From the NCBI GenBank assembly GCA_963733765.1, contig CAVTEI010000007.1:248001-312000 (forward strand): 64,000 nt of DNA, written 5' to 3'. This document shows, one piece after another, positions 17,681 through 26,326 of the stretch. The stretch comes from DATKAS01 sp963733765 (GTDB lineage: Bacteria; Actinomycetota; Acidimicrobiia; Acidimicrobiales; DATKAS01). Position 1 is the first letter of the stretch. Every line of letters begins with the position of its first letter. The notes under the pieces are model-generated. The model was not told where the DNA came from. It did not search any database and worked only from the letters and a program-made list of their open reading frames with translations. Both the position numbers and the translations under genes were made by a program.

Positions 17681-18489
17681 GCCGTCACCTCAGTCTCGGG
17701 CACCTCGATGTCGGCGATGTGCACCGCCGGGCCTGCAAGCGTGACGCTGTCGCCGTCGAGGGTGACCTCGCCGTCACCGCCCAGCATGTGCACCACAACC
17801 TGGGCGCCAGCCAGCCCCCAGTCGCGAGCCGCCCACGCCGCGGCGCACGCTCCCGTACCGCACGCCTCGGTGATCCCCACGCCTCGCTCGTGCACGCGCA
17901 TCGTGATCGCACCAGCCTCGGGCCCGGCCGCGATCACCTCGAGGTTGACGTCGGGAACCGCCGCACCCGCTACGACGAGGTCGACCGAGTCGGCATCGTC
18001 GACCAAAACGACGGCGTGAGGGTTCCCGATCGACACGTGGGCGACCGGCCGCGATGGATCGAGGTCGAGCCGGTGCCAACCAGCAGGAGGCTCTGCCACC
18101 ACGATCGATCCCATGTCCACACTCGCCCAGGCTTCGCCCGCGCCGGTCGCCTTGACGTCGACGCGCCGGAGACCTCCATCTGTCGAAATCATCAGCGTCG
18201 CCTCGGTGACACCCCGCTTCTCGATCACGGCTTGCGCCAAGCATCGGATGCCGTTGCCGCTCATCTCCGCGCGCGATCCATCCGCGTTGAAGAGCCACAT
18301 CTGCAGATCGCAGGCAATTCGCCGTACTGCGGGACCTCCGATGATGAGCCCGTCGGCACCCACGCCCCGCGTGCGGTGACAGAGGCGCACCGCGAGCGCG
18401 CCAGCGACATCGTCCGAAAGGGGGACGACGTCGTCGCGCAGCACGACCAGGAAGTCGTTGCCGAGCCCGTGGTGTTTGCTCAGATGCAT
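17677..18489 (-). CDS. dapF: Diaminopimelate epimerase
   Basis: 270 residues. It starts MHLSKHHGLGNDFLVV, exactly where the family begins (ATG 18487-18489). The two catalytic cysteines are in SGNGIRCLAQ and EACGTGACA. It interconverts LL- and meso-diaminopimelate for peptidoglycan and lysine. The start overlaps the end of miaA by 10 bases. All four enzymes of the late succinylase branch (dapD, C, E, F) are thus in one operon; dapA and dapB are not in the window. Confidence 0.96.
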   Translation of the reverse strand: MHLSKHHGLGNDFLVVLRDDVVPLSDDVAGALAVRLCHRTRGVGADGLIIGGPAVRRIACDLQMWLFNADGSRAEMSGNGIRCLAQAVIEKRGVTEATLMISTDGGLRRVDVKATGAGEAWASVDMGSIVVAEPPAGWHRLDLDPSRPVAHVSIGNPHAVVLVDDADSVDLVVAGAAVPDVNLEVIAAGPEAGAITMRVHERGVGITEACGTGACAAAWAARDWGLAGAQVVVHMLGGDGEVTLDGDSVTLAGPAVHIADIEVPETEVTA

Positions 18490-19392
18490 TGGGACGAGTC
18501 TCCCAGTAGGGCGAGGACTTCCTCCACCGGATTGGCATCCGACGCGCTCACGTCGATCCACCGGATGCGGGGGTCGCGGCGGAACCAGCGCTCCTGGCGC
18601 ACCGCGAACTGGCGGGTGCGCGTGATGGCGAGATCGCGTGCTTCGCCGAGCGACAGCTCACCGCGCAGGTGCGCCAAGAGCTCGCGGTACCCGAGCGCTT
18701 GCGCCGCGGTCCGCGAGAGCCGTTCGGGTCGACCCGCCAGCGCCGCGACTTCGTCGAGGAACCCCGCCGCCATCTGGGCGTCGAAGCGGGCCCGAATGCG
18801 CTCCGTCAGCCGTCCCCGATCGACGTGCAACCCGATCTGGACGATGCCGTTCGGGCCGTAGGTCGTGAGTCCGGGCCCGAACGACGAGAACGGCCGACCG
18901 CTCCCGAGGCACACCTCGAGGGCGCGGGCGACTCGTCGCCGATTCGTTGGCGCCATGCCGCGACGCGGCGAGCGGGTCGAGCTGCGTGAGTTGGGCGTGC
19001 AAAGCCGTGACGTCTGGTTCGGCATCGAGGTGGGCCCGTATCGCCGGCCACTCGCCAGGTGGGTCGAGGCGATCGATCACCGCGCGCAGGTACAGCCCAG
19101 TTCCCCCGACCAGCAGAGCGCGATGAGCGTGCGCGTCGATCGCAGCGAGCGCGGCGTCGTACTCGTGCTGGAACCGGACGACCGTGAACGCCTCCGACGG
19201 GTCGGCCACGTCCACGAGGTGGTGAACGATCTCCGCCCGGTCCGCGAGGCTTGGTTTGGCAGTGCCGATGTCCATGCCTCGATAGACCTGCATCGAGTCG
19301 ACGGACACGATCTCCACGCCGCCGAGGTGGCGAGCCACCGACAGCGCCACAGCGGACTTGCCCGTCGCGGTCGGGCCGACGATCGCGAGCAA
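18480..19392 (-). CDS. miaA: tRNA dimethylallyltransferase MiaA (one frameshift)
   Basis: About 303 residues after correction. The N-terminal part has the P-loop GPTATGKSAVALSVA, then VSVDSMQVYRGMDIGTAKP and LVGGTGLYLRAVIDRL. It prenylates A37 of tRNAs that read codons beginning with U. An extra base near 18958 breaks the frame after LDPLAASR; the next frame continues MAPTNRRRVARALEV, as in all MiaA proteins, then QALGYRELLAHLRGELS and TRTRQFAVRQERWFRRDP. Because both halves are well conserved I treat this as one gene with a probable sequence error. The start is TTG 19390-19392; no ATG/GTG lies in frame between it and miaB. miaB upstream encodes the next enzyme in the same modification. Confidence 0.88.
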
Positions 19393-19412
19393 GGGCGATG
19401 CCGACGAGGCGC

Positions 19413-20828
19413 TCAGACGGCGACCACCGCGAGGCGGGTGCGATGGCGAGCGGGCTCGAGGATCTCGACCAGCTCTCCCTGCAGATGATGAGGCGCGGCG
19501 CCCGTGACCCGGACCGTCGCGTATGTACCGGGCCTGGTCGTTGTCTCGACAACGAAGTGGACGAGCTTGTTCTGGCGCGTGCGCCCCGTGGTGACGGCGG
19601 GGTCGCGCTTGCTCGGGCCTTCGACGACGACCTCCTCGAGGCGACCCACGCGCTCCGAGTGACGAGCGAGGGCGGAGCGCTCGACCACGACTCTCAGCCG
19701 CGCGAACCGCTCCGCGCAGACATCCGCTGCAACGAAGCGATCGTGCATCGTCGCGGCCTCGGTGCCCGGCCGGGGCGAGAAGATGAACGTGTACGCGCTG
19801 TCGTAGCGCGCTTCGGCGACGACCTCGAGAGTGCGCTCGAAATCGTCATCGGTCTCGCCGGGAAAGCCCACGATCAGATCGGTCGTCACGGCGAGATCAG
19901 GGATCGCGGCGCGCGCCGCCGCGAGCCGCTCGAGATAGCGATCCGCCGTGTATCCGCGGTGCATCGCCGCGAGGGTGCGATCGCTGCCGGCCTGGAGGGG
20001 CAGATGCAGGTGCTCGCACACAGCCCCCGTCGTGGCCATGGCCTCGATCGTGTCGGGGCGCAGGTCCTTCGGATGGGGGCTGGTGAACCGAACCCGGCGG
20101 ATGCCCTCGATGCCGCCGACGGCCCTGAGCAGGTCAGCAAAGAGGGGACGCACCCTTTCGGTGCCGCCCGCCTGCCGTGCGGCCAGCGTGAGATCCCGGC
20201 CGTAGGAGTTGACGTTCTGGCCGAGCAGGGTGACCTCGGTGACGCCCTCCGCAGCGAGCGCTTCGACCTCGGCGACGAGCTCGGCGAGCGGCCGGCTGAT
20301 CTCGGGACCACGCACGGCGGGAACGATGCAGAAGGCGCAGCTGTTGTCGCACCCGATCTGGATGGTCACCCACGCGCTGTGGCCTCCCTCACGCTTGGTG
20401 GGCAAGGCCGAAGGGAACGCCGCGCCATCGTCGGCCACAGTCGCTTCGAGCACCTCGACGATCGGCCCGTGCCGGCGTGACAGCTCGACGAGATCCGCCG
20501 CGCGGTGCACGTTGTGCGTACCGAAGACGACGTCCACCCACGGTGCCTTCTCGCGGATGGCATCGCGGTCGTTCTGCGCGAGGCAGCCGCCGACGACGAT
20601 CTGCATGCCCGGGCGGCGATCCTTCACCGCTTTGAGCAAGCCGAGGTTGCCGTAGAGCTTGTTGTCGGCGTTCTCCCTGATGCAGCAGCTGTTCAGCACG
20701 ACGACGTCCGCATGCTCGGCATCGGGTGCCGCGTGCAGCCCGTCGGCCTCGAGCAGACCGGCGATCCTCTCGGAGTCGTGCTCGTTCATCTGACACCCGA
20801 AGGTGCGCACGAAGTACGAGCGGCTCAC
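19413..20828 (-). CDS. miaB: tRNA-2-methylthio-N6-dimethylallyladenosine synthase MiaB
   Basis: 471 residues, a radical-SAM methylthiotransferase. The N-terminal UPF0004 domain starts YFVRTFGCQMNEHDSERIAG with the first of three auxiliary-cluster Cys residues. The radical-SAM motif is CDNSCAFC. A C-terminal TRAM domain precedes the end (VVEGPSKRDP...). It adds methylthio to i6A37 made by MiaA, and the two genes are adjacent. The start is GTG (20826-20828), 20 bases after the SpoVS-like gene. Confidence 0.96.
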   Translation of the reverse strand: MSRSYFVRTFGCQMNEHDSERIAGLLEADGLHAAPDAEHADVVVLNSCCIRENADNKLYGNLGLLKAVKDRRPGMQIVVGGCLAQNDRDAIREKAPWVDVVFGTHNVHRAADLVELSRRHGPIVEVLEATVADDGAAFPSALPTKREGGHSAWVTIQIGCDNSCAFCIVPAVRGPEISRPLAELVAEVEALAAEGVTEVTLLGQNVNSYGRDLTLAARQAGGTERVRPLFADLLRAVGGIEGIRRVRFTSPHPKDLRPDTIEAMATTGAVCEHLHLPLQAGSDRTLAAMHRGYTADRYLERLAAARAAIPDLAVTTDLIVGFPGETDDDFERTLEVVAEARYDSAYTFIFSPRPGTEAATMHDRFVAADVCAERFARLRVVVERSALARHSERVGRLEEVVVEGPSKRDPAVTTGRTRQNKLVHFVVETTTRPGTYATVRVTGAAPHHLQGELVEILEPARHRTRLAVVAV

Positions 20829-20848
20829 CCCGCCAGGTTAGGCGGCAC

Positions 20849-21238
20849 TCATCCCGCCATCGCCCCTCGGGGCGGCCGCGGGTCGGCCGCGGCATCGGGG
20901 TCGTCTGGCATCACGGCAGAAGACTCGACCACGTGGGCCCGTAGGTCGATGACTTCAGGCCGGGTCGAGGCGCCACGATTGCGATCCTCGACCCGCAGCG
21001 AGATCGCGGTGCGGGCGACGCCGTCGATGCTCACCTCGGTGAACGAGGGGATGCACACCGGGTCCATCCCCTCGAGCAGGACATGGTCACGCGCGATCGC
21101 CAGCGCTTTGATGGCTTGGTTCAGCGCCCCTGCACCCACGACCGTCAAGATCACAAAGCCCTCGCGCCGGAGCATTCCGGTGATCGCCCCTGCAACCGAG
21201 TTCGGATGACTTCGGGTGGAGACTTTGAGCGTTTCCAT
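20849..21238 (-). CDS. SpoVS-like (stage V sporulation protein S) family protein
   Basis: 129 residues; the first ~85 match the SpoVS fold (Alba-like): METLKVSTRSHPNSVAGAIT, GAGALNQAIKALAIARDHVL and PSFTEVSIDGVARTAISLRV. The C-terminal ~40 residues are low-complexity and not part of the family core. In Bacillus SpoVS influences sporulation timing and division; it is widespread in non-sporulating bacteria, where the role is unclear but probably nucleic-acid binding. It lies between recA (125 bases upstream) and miaB (20 bases downstream). Confidence 0.85.
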   Translation of the reverse strand: METLKVSTRSHPNSVAGAITGMLRREGFVILTVVGAGALNQAIKALAIARDHVLLEGMDPVCIPSFTEVSIDGVARTAISLRVEDRNRGASTRPEVIDLRAHVVESSAVMPDDPDAAADPRPPRGAMAG

Positions 21239-21363
21239 TCACCGTCGCGTCGTGCCGTGGGACCGGCCGGGGTGGCCGGGTACTCCGCTCAGCACACAGT
21301 CAACCATGACGCCCCCCACAAAGCGAGCATGCCAGACCGCGCAGCGCGGTGCGAGGATCGCTC

Positions 21364-22425
21364 TCAGTCCAAAGAAATGGGCTGGTCGTCGGCCTCTGCG
21401 AACTCGTCCTCGAGGTCGCCGGGACCGGGTTCGCCGGTGTTCTGGCCGATGCCGACCTGCTCCATGACCCGCTCGGAGATCTGGACCATGAGCTCGGGGT
21501 TCTCGGCCAAGAACTGCTTGGCGTTCTCACGGCCCTGCCCGAGCTGCTCGCCGTCGAAGGTGTACCAAGCCCCGGACTTCTTGACGATGCCGAGGTCGGT
21601 GCCGACGTCGAGCAGCGAGCCCTCACGGCTGATGCCCTTGCCGTACATGATGTCGAACTCGGCCTGCTTGAACGGCGGAGCCACCTTGTTCTTCACGACC
21701 TTGACCCGCGTGCGGCTGCCGATGACCTCGACGCCGTCCTTGATCGACTCGATGCGGCGGATGTCGAGCCGCACCGATGAATAGAACTTCAACGCGCGCC
21801 CGCCCGGCGTTGTCTCAGGTGAGCCGAACATCACACCTATCTTCTCTCGCAGCTGGTTGATGAAGAGGCAAATGGTGTTCGACCTGTTGAGGTTGGCGGT
21901 GAGCTTGCGCAACGCCTGACTCATGAGGCGAGCCTGGAGGCCGACGTGCGTGTCGCCCATCTCACCTTCGATCTCGGCCCGAGGAGTGAGCGCAGCCACA
22001 GAGTCGATGACGACGATGTCGAGCGCGCCCGAGCGGATCAGCATGTCGGCGATCTCGAGCGCCTGCTCACCGGTGTCGGGCTGCGAGATCAGGAGCTCAT
22101 CGATGTCGACGCCGATGGCCTTCGCGTACACCGGATCCATCGCGTGCTCGGCGTCGATGTAGGCACAGATGCCGCCGTTGCGCTGCGACTCGGCGACGAC
22201 GTGCATGGCGAGCGTCGACTTGCCCGACGACTCGGGCCCGTACACCTCGACGACGCGCCCTCTCGGGAGCCCGCCGACACCGAGGGCGATGTCGAGTGCC
22301 AATGCGCCCGTGGGGATCGTCTCGATGTTCATCGAGCCCTTCTCCCCCATCCGCATGATCGAGCCCTTGCCGAACTGCTTGTCGATCGAAGCCAGCGCCA
22401 TCTCGAGTGCCTTGTCGCGCTCCAC
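21364..22425 (-). CDS. recA: Recombinase RecA
   Basis: 353 residues. Walker A is GPESSGKST (residues 63-71); other blocks are DAEHAMDPVYAKAIGVD and INQLREKIGVMFGSPETTPG (L2). The tail is acidic (DLEDEFAEADDQPISLD). It forms filaments on single-stranded DNA, drives homologous recombination and triggers LexA self-cleavage. The start is GTG 22423-22425 (VERDKALEMAL), eight bases after AAAGGA; longer upstream reading is the mRNA leader. No recX follows. A perfect LexA box lies within its promoter. Confidence 0.97.
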   Translation of the reverse strand: MERDKALEMALASIDKQFGKGSIMRMGEKGSMNIETIPTGALALDIALGVGGLPRGRVVEVYGPESSGKSTLAMHVVAESQRNGGICAYIDAEHAMDPVYAKAIGVDIDELLISQPDTGEQALEIADMLIRSGALDIVVIDSVAALTPRAEIEGEMGDTHVGLQARLMSQALRKLTANLNRSNTICLFINQLREKIGVMFGSPETTPGGRALKFYSSVRLDIRRIESIKDGVEVIGSRTRVKVVKNKVAPPFKQAEFDIMYGKGISREGSLLDVGTDLGIVKKSGAWYTFDGEQLGQGRENAKQFLAENPELMVQISERVMEQVGIGQNTGEPGPGDLEDEFAEADDQPISLD

Positions 22426-22511
22426 GGTGTGTCCTTTCGTGGTCTCCGCCACCGCCTTCGGCGGCCGCATCGTCTGGGAATGCGACCGTACAAAGGGGGT
22501 GGGACATTCCC

Positions 22512-22553
22512 CTGCCGATGGTCGCCAGGGCTCTGCCAATGGTCGCCAGGGCT
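22512..22553. repeat. Two tandem 21-base repeats in the recA leader
   Basis: ctgccgatggtcgccagggc (+t) at 22512-22532 is followed directly by a copy at 22533-22553 differing at one base (ctgccaatgg...). They lie in the untranslated leader of recA. Confidence 0.8.
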
Positions 22554-22572
22554 CCTGCGTCGGACTCACACG

Positions 22573-22601
22573 ACTGTAGTTTCGAACAGCTGTTCGGTCA
22601 A
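22573..22601 (-). promoter_or_regulatory. Promoter of recA
   Basis: Minus-strand TTGACC (22596-22601), a 17-base spacer and TACAGT (22573-22578). The spacer is almost entirely the LexA box. The predicted leader to the GTG is about 140 bases. Confidence 0.65.
22583..22596. promoter_or_regulatory. LexA box of recA
   Basis: cgaacagctgttcg is a perfect 14-base palindrome of the CGAAC-N4-GTTCG type, between the -35 and -10 elements. Confidence 0.92.
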
Positions 22602-22633
22602 GGATGCGATGGCCGGCGAGCCGTTCTGCGGCG

Positions 22634-22661
22634 GATAACGCGTCACCAGTGACGCGTTATC
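22634..22661. terminator. Perfect inverted repeat, candidate terminator of the ABC operon
   Basis: gataacgcgtcac (22634-22646) and gtgacgcgttatc (22649-22661) are exact reverse complements with a two-base centre. It lies 33 bases after the stop of the ABC permease and 32 bases before the recA -35. No T-run follows, so a terminator role is a guess; an operator is the alternative. Confidence 0.5.
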
Positions 22662-22694
22662 TACCTGAGAAACCGGGGCTCCTTGCGGCAGCTA

Positions 22695-23471
22695 CTACTT
22701 GCGGCGGGGGTCCCAGCGGAAGAAGCGCACGGCGACGACGGCGCCGACGATCCCCCAGATCGCCACGACGGCGAGGTCGTCCCAGGCCCAGCCGTGGGCC
22801 ATGCCGTGAGCGAGGCGGGGGTCGAACGCGGCGAACACCGCGTTCACGAAGTGGCGCACCGGGAACACATCGCCGACCTGGCCCAGGAAGGCGTCGCCCT
22901 CGATCGGGAAGAACACGCCGGAGATGAACAAGATCGGGAACAGGATGCCGTTGACGATCGCCGGGGCGGCATCAGCATTCGGGATGAGCGACGCGACGGC
23001 AACGCCGAGCGCGGCAAACGACGCAGTGCCGACCACCAGCGCGACGACCAGCGCCGCCCAATGGCCCGGGAACGTCACATCGAAGAACGCGATCGCAACG
23101 GCCATCAGGATCGCGGTGAGGATCGCCGCGACCACGAGCGCGTTCAGCAGCAGTCCCCCGAACATCGACGACGCCGGCAGCGGCGTGCCGTGCAGGCGCT
23201 TCAACACTCCTTCGTCCCGCCGAATCGACAACGTCATCGCGAGGTTCGTGAACGATGCGCTGATCACGCCGAAGCAAAGGATGCCGGCGATGTAGTACTG
23301 GTTCCAGCTCAGCCCACCCAGGAAGTCGATCGTGCTGCCGTTGTTCAACGACCCGAACAGCACGAGGAAGATCACCGGGAACGCGAACGTGAACCCCGCC
23401 GACGCCGGGTTGCGCCAGTAGCTCTTCTGCTCGTAGCCGAGCTGGTGCACCGAAAGCGCGGCCGCGTTCAC
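22695..23471 (-). CDS. ABC-2 type transporter permease
   Basis: 258 residues with six predicted membrane segments (for example FAFPVIFLVLFGSLN, AILTAILMAVAIAFF and GILFPILFISGVFFP). The segment ISGVFFPIEG is characteristic of ABC-2 permeases. It pairs with the ATPase immediately upstream to form an exporter of the drug/lipid-resistance (DrrB-like) class; the substrate is unknown. The start is GTG 23469-23471, overlapping the ATPase stop by four bases (GTGA). Confidence 0.9.
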   Translation of the reverse strand: MNAAALSVHQLGYEQKSYWRNPASAGFTFAFPVIFLVLFGSLNNGSTIDFLGGLSWNQYYIAGILCFGVISASFTNLAMTLSIRRDEGVLKRLHGTPLPASSMFGGLLLNALVVAAILTAILMAVAIAFFDVTFPGHWAALVVALVVGTASFAALGVAVASLIPNADAAPAIVNGILFPILFISGVFFPIEGDAFLGQVGDVFPVRHFVNAVFAAFDPRLAHGMAHGWAWDDLAVVAIWGIVGAVVAVRFFRWDPRRK

Positions 23472-24383
23472 GGGGTCACCTCGGAGGAGGGTACGGACGA
23501 CGTCAGCTCGATGTAGACGTCTTCGAGCGACGGGCGATCCACGGTGAGTCCGATGAGCTCGACCTCGTTGTCGAGCGCCCACGACGTCAATGCATGCAAC
23601 GTGCGGACCTCGTCGGTCGACTCCATCGTGAACGCGCTCGGCCCATCACGGGCGACAGCGACACCGAGGGAAGGCGGCGCGACCCCTGGTGGCAAGGCGA
23701 AGCGGATGCGCGCAGCAGCCTTGGCCCGACCGCCGATCGTCTCGGGCGTGCCGGCCGCGACGATCTCGCCCCGGTTGATCACCACGACCCGATCGGCGAG
23801 GTGCTGGGCCTCGTCCATGTAGTGGGTCGTGAGGATGATCGTCGTGCCCTCGCCCTTCAGCTTCTCGACCAGCTCCCAGGCGCCTCGGCGAGCCGAGGGG
23901 TCGAAGCCGGTCGTCGGCTCGTCGAGAAACAGCAGCTCGGGCGCGCCGATGATGCCGAGCCCGACATCGAGCCGGCGCTGCAGGCCGCCGGACAACGTCT
24001 TCACGCGGGCGTCCGCCTTGTCAGCGAGGCCGACCAGGTCGAGCACGTCATCGACCGCGCGCGGCCGGGGGTAGTAGCCCGCGTTGCGGCGGAGCACCTC
24101 GCGCACCTTCAGGTACGGCTCGATCACCGCGCCCTGAAGCACGATGCCCACGCGCTCGCGCCACTCCCGTCCTGCGTCGCTCGGGATCGACGCCAAGCAC
24201 CCGCACCTCGCCGCCGCTCCGCCGACTGAAGCCCTCGAGCACCTCGAGGGTGGACGTCTTGCCTGCGCCGTTCGGCCCGAGCAGTGCGAAGACTTCGCCC
24301 GCTTCGACCGAGAAGTCGATGCCCCGGACTGCTTCGAGCGTGCCGTACCGCTTCGTCAGTCGTGTGACTTCTACCGCAGGCAA
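23468..24383 (-). CDS. ABC transporter ATP-binding protein (one frameshift)
   Basis: About 304 residues after correction, DrrA-like. The N-terminal part has Walker A LLGPNGAGKTSTLEVLEGF. An extra G near 24185 shifts the frame after VLGVDP; the next frame continues SDAGREWRERVGIVLQ (Q-loop), then signature LSGGLQRRLDVGLG, Walker B LLFLDEPTTGFDP and the switch His in ILTTHYMDEA. A C-terminal DUF4162-like extension is present. I chose TTG 24381-24383 because AAGGAG lies six bases upstream and the protein then starts LPAVEVTRLTKRYG. Confidence 0.87.
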
Positions 24384-24576
24384 GTCGTTCTCCTTCGCCG
24401 GGCGAACGTACCACCGCACATCACACGCACGGCAAGCAGCACCGACGCGCGCCGCGCGCTGGCTCGGCTTCCGCGTCACGAAACTCGCATGACTCGATTC
24501 ACACCACTCGGGCTGAACGCGTCATCAGCACTCCTCGTAGAGGCGGGCAACCCCCCAGCACGAAACGAGGAACACA

Positions 24577-26246
24577 ATGACTCACGACAAGCACAGGATC
24601 ACCCGACCCACGACGGCTCGTCTCGCGAAACTGATGCTCGCCGCGTCACTCGGCGCTGCGAGCGTGGGCGTCGCGGCGACGACTGCGGGTGCGACCACCC
24701 CCTTCCTCCCCCGTCCGTTCGTTGCCTTCGGCACACTGTTCGTCTTCGGCTCGAACGGGCCCGACACGGTTGCCCTTCGAGTGGGAGCCGACGACACGAG
24801 CGTCCTTCGCGTCGACATCGGCGATGACGGCACCTCCGACTTCACGGTCAACCGTTCGAACTTCAACCGGATCGCAGTCCTCGGTTTCGGGGGCGATGAT
24901 CGGGTGCGCGTCGACGAAACCCAAGTCACCTTCACCGATCAGTCCCCGACGTTCATGTTCGGAGGTGGAGGCAACGACACCCTGCTCGGAGGCGTCGGGA
25001 ACGACACGTTCTTCGGCAACGAGGGCAACGACCTCGTGGATGGCGGACGAGGAGCCGATCTTGCCGTCCTCGGCATCGGTGACGACCGCTTCCAGTGGGA
25101 CCCCGGCGAAGGAAGCGACGTCGTCGAAGGCCAGAGCGGCCTCGATGCGATGACGTTCAACGGCGCCGGCGGAGACGAGAACTTCGACGTGTCGGCCAAC
25201 GGGCAACGAATTCGGTTCTTCCGCGACGCCGGCAACATCACGATGGACCTCAACGACGTCGAGCAGATCGACCTCGACGCCCTCGGCGGACGCGACACGC
25301 TCACGGTCAACAACATGAGCGGGACTGACCTCACGACACTCAACAGTGACCTCGAGGCCACGCTCGGCGGCGGGGTGAGCGACGGTCAGCCCGACACCGT
25401 CACGGTGAACGGCACGGATGGCAACGACGCTGTCGTCGTCTCAGGTGCCAACGGTGCAGCGACCGTCACCGGCCTGGCGGCCACGATCCACGTGACGGCG
25501 GCGGACCCGACGCTCGACGCGCTGGCTGTGAACACCCTCGGGGGCGACGACAATGTCGATGCTTCCGGCCTCGACGCCACCGCGATGAAGCTCTCCGTCG
25601 ACGGCGGCCTCGCCAACGACCGGCTCGTCGGCGGCGGCGGGAACGAGACGTTCCTCGGCGGAGACGGCAACGACTTCGTCGACGGTGGTCGAGGAGCCGA
25701 CACCGCTCTCCTCGGCGCCGGCGACGACCGCTTCCAGTGGGACCCAGGCGAAGGAAGCGACGTCGTGGAAGGTCAGGACGGACTCGACGCGATGACGTTC
25801 AACGGCGCCGGCCTAGACGAGATCTTCGACGTCTCGGCGAACGGGCAACGGGTTCGGTTCTTCCGCAACCTCGGCAACATCATCATGGACCTCGACGACG
25901 TCGAGCGGATCGACTTGGCGGCGCTCGCCGGGACCGACACGCGTACGGGTCCACGACATGAGCGGCACCGACCTCACCACGCTCAACGGCAACCTCGAAG
26001 GAGCCCCGGCGAGCGGCACCGGTGATGGAGCCGTCGACACCATCACTGTCGAGGGCACGAACGGCGATGACGCCGTCGTCGTCTCGGGAGCGAGCGGATC
26101 GGTGACGGTTGCCGGCCTGGTCGCCACCGTGAACCTGACGGCGGCGGACCTCGACGGACGCGCTCGTCTTCGACACCCTCGCGGGCAACGACACGACCGA
26201 CTCGAGCGGCCTCGCTCCGAACACGATCGTCCTCACGATCGTCTGA
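24577..26246 (+). CDS. Secreted RTX-like calcium-binding repeat protein (two frameshifts near the end)
   Basis: About 556 residues after correction. It begins MTHDKHRITRPTTARLAKLM with a long Sec signal peptide (AASLGAASVGVAATTAGATT). It contains RTX-type nonapeptide clusters, for example GGGGNDTLLGG, GNEGNDLVDGG and GGDGNDFVDGG, which bind calcium in a beta-roll. A unit of 214 residues occurs twice (25081-25722 and from 25723). The first frame loses conservation at 25946 (one extra G); the next frame carries MSGTDLTTLNGNLEG... until about 26156 (another extra G), after which DALVFDTLAGNDTTDSSGLA runs to TGA at 26244-26246. No type I secretion genes are nearby, so export is probably by Sec. 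The function is unknown: surface or extracellular matrix protein. Confidence 0.75.
25081..25722 (+). repeat. 214-residue repeat, copy 1
   Basis: Encodes DDRFQWDPGEGSDVVEGQSG onward, through MTFNGAGGDENFDVSANGQR, MSGTDLTTLN and the RTX cluster before the next copy. The copies are highly similar in DNA and protein. Confidence 0.85.
25723..26246 (+). repeat. 214-residue repeat, copy 2 (truncated)
   Basis: Encodes DDRFQWDPGEGSDVVEGQDG, MTFNGAGLDEIFDVSANGQR and, after a frameshift, MSGTDLTTLNGNLEG. It ends about 118 bases short of a full unit. Confidence 0.8.
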
Positions 26247-26256
26247 TCCCCCAACC

Positions 26257-26300
26257 GATGGCCGAGCTGGGCCTCAACGACGAGGGCCGGCTCGGCCATC
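26257..26300. terminator. Bidirectional terminator between convergent genes
   Basis: gatggccgagc (26257-26267) pairs with gctcggccatc (26290-26300), and the inner gggcctc/gagggcc extends the stem around a short loop. It lies 10 bases after the repeat-protein stop and 26 bases beyond the E1-beta stop, so it could serve both genes. Confidence 0.7.
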
Positions 26301-26326
26301 GCGCGCGCTAGTCGTTCAGGGCCGAG

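Noticed and set aside
16142..18019. Open frame of about 625 codons on the plus strand
   Set aside because: Antisense shadow of dapC, hflX and dapF, Arg-rich and without any conserved domain.
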